From DTU052 sp050951725 (GTDB lineage Bacteria; Bacillota; Syntrophomonadia; Syntrophomonadales; DTU052): 64,000 bases of DNA. Below the pieces are notes generated by a model that had not been told where the DNA came from, did not search any database, and saw only the letters and a program-made list of their open reading frames with translations. The position numbers were made by a program, and so were the translations under genes. The stretch's first letter is position 1; the number at the start of each line of letters is the position of its first letter. The stretch is taken from assembly GCA_050951725.1 (NCBI GenBank), contig JBMNJO010000001.1, positions 620,001 to 684,000 on the forward strand. Reading direction: 5' to 3'. Shown here piece after piece: positions 60,618-64,000 of this stretch.

Positions 60618-61796
60618 TTAAGCCCGTTCCACTACCAGGGCCGTGCCCATCCCGCCGCCAATACAGAGGGTTGCCAAACCTTTTTTGGCATCTCTCCTCT
60701 GCATCTCATAGAGCAGGCTAACCAGGATTCTGGCTCCGGAGGCGCCGATGGGGTGCCCGAGAGCAATGGCTCCCCCGTTCACATTGACCTTGTTCATGTC
60801 AAACTTCAGTTCCTTGCCAACAGCTACTGATTGAGCGGCAAAGGCCTCATTAGCCTCAATCAAGTCCATATCGTCGATGGTCAGACCTGCCTTCCCCAGG
60901 GCCTTGAGCGATGATGGCCAGGGCCCTATCCCCATAATTTTGGGGTCAACCCCGGCGGAGGCATAACTTACAATCGTGGCCAGAGGCGTAATCCCCAGTT
61001 CGTTGGCCTTTTTCTCTGACATGACCACTACTGCAGCGGCTCCGTCGTTGATGCCCGAAGCATTACCGGCTGTAACTGAGCCATCTTTTTTAAATGCCCC
61101 TTTGAGCTTGGATAGTCCTTCCAGGGTGGTATTGGGCCGGACAAACTCATCAGTATCAAAGACCGTTTCACCCTTCCTGGTCTTGACTACTACCGGGACT
61201 ATTTCATCCTTGAACCGGCCTTCATTAATGGCAGCAGTAGCCCGCTGCTGGCTGCGGAGAGCAAACTCATCCTGTTCTTCCCGGGTATTTCCCCACTGTT
61301 CGTTGATGTTTTCTGCGGTCATACCCATGTGATAGTTGTTGAACGCTTCCCATAAACCATCCTTAATCATCAGATCTATGACTTTGCCTTCACCCATCCG
61401 ATATCCCCAACGTGATTTGTCGAGTGCGTACATAGCTCCTGACATGCTCTCCGTCCCGCCGGCGACAACGATATCGGCATCTCCTGCTTTTATCGCCTGA
61501 GCCGCCAATTCTACGGTCTTTAAACCAGAACCGCAGACCTTGTTCACGGTGAAGGTGGGCACTTCTACGGGAATGCCAGCATCAATAGCACACTGGCGCG
61601 AAATGTTCTGTCCCAGACCTCCCTGGAGCACACACCCAAAGATCACTTCCTCAACCATCTCTGGCTGAATACTAGCCCTTTTGATGGCCTCAGCAATAAC
61701 CAGAGCCCCTAATTCGCGAGCGGAAACATCCTTAAGCGCACCGCCGAAACTTCCGACCGGCGTTCTGCAAGCGCTTACAATAACTGCTCTATCCAT
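60618..61796 (-). CDS. thl: Acetyl-CoA acetyltransferase (thiolase)
   Basis: The 392-residue thiolase catalyses 3-ketoacyl-CoA cleavage or condensation. Active-site Cys in FTVNKVCGSGLKTVELAAQA, His in GGAIALGHPIGASGARILV and the second Cys in GLATLCIGGGMGTALVVERA are all present. It is probably degradative here, being about 100 nt downstream of an acyl-CoA dehydrogenase; the interval shows no terminator. Confidence 0.95.
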   Translation of the reverse strand: MDRAVIVSACRTPVGSFGGALKDVSARELGALVIAEAIKRASIQPEMVEEVIFGCVLQGGLGQNISRQCAIDAGIPVEVPTFTVNKVCGSGLKTVELAAQAIKAGDADIVVAGGTESMSGAMYALDKSRWGYRMGEGKVIDLMIKDGLWEAFNNYHMGMTAENINEQWGNTREEQDEFALRSQQRATAAINEGRFKDEIVPVVVKTRKGETVFDTDEFVRPNTTLEGLSKLKGAFKKDGSVTAGNASGINDGAAAVVVMSEKKANELGITPLATIVSYASAGVDPKIMGIGPWPSSLKALGKAGLTIDDMDLIEANEAFAAQSVAVGKELKFDMNKVNVNGGAIALGHPIGASGARILVSLLYEMQRRDAKKGLATLCIGGGMGTALVVERA

Positions 61797-61894
61797 TTAT
61801 TCAATCCCCTCTCCTATCAAACTAAAAACCTCTATTCAATGATGCTTATAGTAATATAAAACTCTCTCCGGCCCATTTCCAGGGACCAAAATCT

Positions 61895-63040
61895 CTAATC
61901 CCTCAACAACATATTGGAAATAACCACCCGCTGTATCTCATTGGTCCCCTCGTAGATTTGAGTTATCTTGGCGTCCCTCATCATACGTTCCACCGGGTAC
62001 TCACGGCTGTAGCCGTAACCGCCCAGGATCTGAACTGCTTCCGTTGTTACATACATGGCAGTATCGCCGGCGTATAGCTTCGCCATAGCACTTGCTTTTC
62101 CATACGGCAGCTTAGCCGACTCAAGCCAGGCGGCCTGGTAGGTCAGTAGTCTCGCAGCTTCAACCTGGGTGGCCATGTCCGCCAGTTTGAAACGAATCGC
62201 CTGCAACTCACTTATGGGCTTGCCAAACTGCACCCGTTCCTTTGAATATTGGAGCGCAAAATCCAAGGCACCCTGGGCAATACCCACAGCCTGGGCCGCA
62301 ATCCCGTTGCGCCCCCCATCCAGGATCATCATACCGATCTTGAAACCGTCACCTTCATTGCCCAGCAGGTTCTCCCTGGGCACTCGACAGTCTTCAAATA
62401 TCAGTTCGTAGGTTGCTGATGAGCGGATACCGAGTTTCTTCTCCTTCTTACCAAAGGTGAAACCTGGAGTGCCTTTTTCCACGATAAAAGCACTTATTCC
62501 CCGGTGTTTCATTTCCTTGCTCCCGGTGCGGGCAATAACAATATAGGTGTCGGCGTAATAGGCGTTGGTTATAAATACCTTGGTTCCATTCAGGATATAG
62601 TGGTCACCATCCAGGACCGCTGTAGTTTTGGTCCCTCCCGCGTCACTTCCGGCCGAGGGTTCGGTGATCCCAAAAGCCCCCAGCTTGGTTCCTTCTGCAA
62701 GAGGAATCAAGTACTTTTGTTTCTGTTCTTCGGTACCAAACTTCCAAATCGGCCAGGAACATAACGAAAGGTGTGCAGAAAGGGTTACCCCGGTAGAGGC
62801 ACATACCCGGGATAATTCTTCGACCGCGATAGCATAACTTACAAAATCTGATCCCGCACCGCCGTACTCCTCTTCCCAGGGAATACCGCACAGGCCCAGT
62901 TCACCCATCTTATAGAAAAGATCAATGTCGAATCTCTCTTCTTCATCTCGCTCGGCTGCGCTGGGGCCAACCTCTTTTTCAGCGAAGTCACGGACCACTC
63001 TGCGGAACATCTCTTGCTCTTCCGTCAACCTAAAATCCAT
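61895..63040 (-). CDS. Acyl-CoA dehydrogenase (butyryl-CoA type)
   Basis: The 381-residue FAD enzyme begins FRLTEEQEMFRRVVRDFAEK, with FGITEPSAGSDAGGTKTTAV and IYEGTNEIQRVVISNMLL, which holds the catalytic Glu of the butyryl-CoA type. It oxidises acyl-CoA and reduces ETF, and probably feeds the Fe-S protein encoded just downstream to the right (63238-64000). It is more similar to classical BCD than the enzyme at 1375-2520. Confidence 0.94.
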   Translation of the reverse strand: MDFRLTEEQEMFRRVVRDFAEKEVGPSAAERDEEERFDIDLFYKMGELGLCGIPWEEEYGGAGSDFVSYAIAVEELSRVCASTGVTLSAHLSLCSWPIWKFGTEEQKQKYLIPLAEGTKLGAFGITEPSAGSDAGGTKTTAVLDGDHYILNGTKVFITNAYYADTYIVIARTGSKEMKHRGISAFIVEKGTPGFTFGKKEKKLGIRSSATYELIFEDCRVPRENLLGNEGDGFKIGMMILDGGRNGIAAQAVGIAQGALDFALQYSKERVQFGKPISELQAIRFKLADMATQVEAARLLTYQAAWLESAKLPYGKASAMAKLYAGDTAMYVTTEAVQILGGYGYSREYPVERMMRDAKITQIYEGTNEIQRVVISNMLLRD

Positions 63041-63190
63041 AAGTAAAAAACCCTCCCTTGATTAATAAATCACCAGGCAGGTCCATTTACTGCTTCGCAA
63101 AAACCCCAACCCAATTACGATGCCTGGAAGTATTCAGATGTTAAAATAGGATGAATAATTGCCGATAGTTTCCCTGGACCCTTAAACATA

Positions 63191-63217
63191 CAACAGGGAC
63201 CAGGTTGGTCCCTGTTG
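63191..63217 (-). terminator. Terminator after the Fe-S oxidoreductase gene
   Basis: CAACAGGGACCA-GGT-TGGTCCCTGTTG hairpin, 21 nt after the stop. The minus-strand T-tract is short (ATGTTTAA). Confidence 0.75.
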
Positions 63218-63237
63218 TCGTGTCCTCTGAAAGGCCA

Positions 63238-64000
63238 TTAATTCAAGGTCTGGCTCAACAGCTCAGCAATATCCAATACCTTGACCGGCGATTCAACTCC
63301 TTTAACCCCATCATCCAGCATGGTCAGACAGAACGGGCAGTTGGTTATTATGCACTCGGGATCGGTTGCCAGCGCTTGGTCCGTCCGGGTGTCATTAATA
63401 CGCTTGTAACCTTCAGCAGCATGCTCTTCCAGCCACATGCGCCCGCCACCAGCACCACAGCAGAATCCTTTGTCACGGTTCCGTTCCATCTCCACCAGAT
63501 TGGAACCAGCCGCAGACAGGATATCACGCGGAGGCTGGTAGATATCATTATGACGACCGAGCATACATGAATCATGATAGGTCACTTTGGTTCCCAGAGC
63601 CTTTTGCGGCTTGATCTTGCCTTCCGCAATTAACCGCGCAATAAGCTCTGTATAGTGATAAACCTCAAATTTCCCGCCTTCAAACTGCGGATATTCGTTC
63701 TTCAGCGCGTTGAAGCAGTGTGGGCAAGTGGTAACAATCTTCGTGACCCCGTAGTTGTTAAATGCTTCAATGTTGGCCATGATCAGGGTCTGAGCCAGGT
63801 ACTCGTTGCCGAGACGTCTGGCAGTATCACCACAATGCTGTTCTTCGGTTCCCAGGTATCCAAGAGTTAACCCGGCCTGGTCAAAGACTTTTACAACTGC
63901 TTCCCCTACCCTCTTGTAACGGTCATCAAAAGCCATGGCACAACCGCCAAACAGGAGGTATTCGAAATCGCTGTCTTCAGAAGCGATTTTTACCTTGTCG
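63238..64000 (-). CDS. CCG-domain iron-sulfur oxidoreductase (N-terminal part outside window)
   Basis: The visible C-terminal 254 residues continue in frame to the window edge; ATG 63936 is internal (reading GGCAMAFDDRY). Two CCG modules are present: EEQHCGDTARRLG with TTCPHCFNALKNEYP, and YHDSCMLGRHNDIY, KGFCCGAGGGRMWLEE, ITNCPFC. This is the heterodisulfide-reductase-like part of membrane-bound Fe-S proteins that take electrons from ETF in syntrophic fatty-acid oxidisers. Together with the adjacent acyl-CoA dehydrogenase it suggests reverse electron transfer from butyryl-CoA oxidation (inference). Confidence 0.83.
   Translation of the reverse strand, partial: DKVKIASEDSDFEYLLFGGCAMAFDDRYKRVGEAVVKVFDQAGLTLGYLGTEEQHCGDTARRLGNEYLAQTLIMANIEAFNNYGVTKIVTTCPHCFNALKNEYPQFEGGKFEVYHYTELIARLIAEGKIKPQKALGTKVTYHDSCMLGRHNDIYQPPRDILSAAGSNLVEMERNRDKGFCCGAGGGRMWLEEHAAEGYKRINDTRTDQALATDPECIITNCPFCLTMLDDGVKGVESPVKVLDIAELLSQTLN

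Noticed and set aside
1..64000. CRISPR arrays, tRNA/rRNA genes, transposases, prophage genes
   Set aside because: Looked for in all gene-free stretches; no regularly spaced repeats, cloverleaf sequences or mobile-element proteins were recognised.

Overview
The window looks like a chromosomal segment of a spore-forming, acetate-producing, probably syntrophic fatty-acid-oxidising Firmicute (Syntrophomonadaceae-like; inferred, not proven). Evidence: Firmicutes-type housekeeping order (rnc/smc/ftsY/ffh/rpsP/rimM/trmD/rplS; yloU/yloV/recG), sporulation genes (spoVS, ylbJ, gpr), pta-ackA, several beta-oxidation genes, and a CCG-domain Fe-S protein of the type linked to ETF electron transfer in syntrophs. 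GTG and TTG starts are frequent and most genes are on the minus strand.

Layout. (1) 1-4235: a beta-oxidation operon (crotonase, acyl-CoA dehydrogenase, hydroxyacyl-CoA dehydrogenase, HMG-CoA-synthase-like protein) with palindromes in its promoter and a TetR regulator upstream. (2) 4404-8007: nfo, yraN, ylqH, ylqG, rnhB. (3) 8231-23249: a catabolic island with two acyl-CoA carboxyltransferases, a 70-residue biotin carrier, three acyl-CoA ligases, an organic-anion-type MFS transporter and a sigma-54 activator. (4) 23497-29212: the rbgA-rplS-SPOUT-trmD-rimM-khpA-rpsP-ffh-ylxM run. (5) 29391-34407: a P-loop ATPase and a methylthioadenosine/5'-deoxyadenosine salvage cluster. (6) 34420-46124: ftsY, smc, spoVS, radical SAM, rnc, acpP, plsX, rpmF, yceD, ackA, pta. 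(7) 46285-60263: tmcAL, ylbK, ylbJ, rsmD, gpr, recG, yloV, yloU, rpmB, hslO, a gamma-carbonic anhydrase, a 3D-domain protein, coaD. (8) 60618-64000: thiolase, acyl-CoA dehydrogenase and the partial Fe-S protein.

The most interesting region is the island. Five of its transcription units carry a textbook -24/-12 sigma-54 promoter (TGGCAY-N5-TTGCA), and no other match was found by eye in the window. Four have clear GWGTC-N6-GMCWC-like sites about 100-125 bp further upstream; the fifth has only weak half-sites. The only sigma-54 activator gene here lies in the middle of the island and is split by a one-base insertion in a four-base homopolymer. The island separates rbgA from rnhB-ylqG-ylqH, which are contiguous in Bacillus subtilis. 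With two carboxyltransferases, one small biotin carrier and neither a biotin carboxylase nor a membrane decarboxylase subunit, it may encode an ATP-independent carboxyl-transfer or decarboxylation route for an imported carboxylic acid. That function is inference.

Also notable: a dispersed repeat of about 65 bp in four intergenic places, an ftsY whose only start next to a ribosome binding site is ATT, and a crotonase whose second catalytic Glu is replaced by Cys. Motif searches, identities and alignments were done by eye. No tRNA, rRNA, CRISPR array or insertion sequence was seen.
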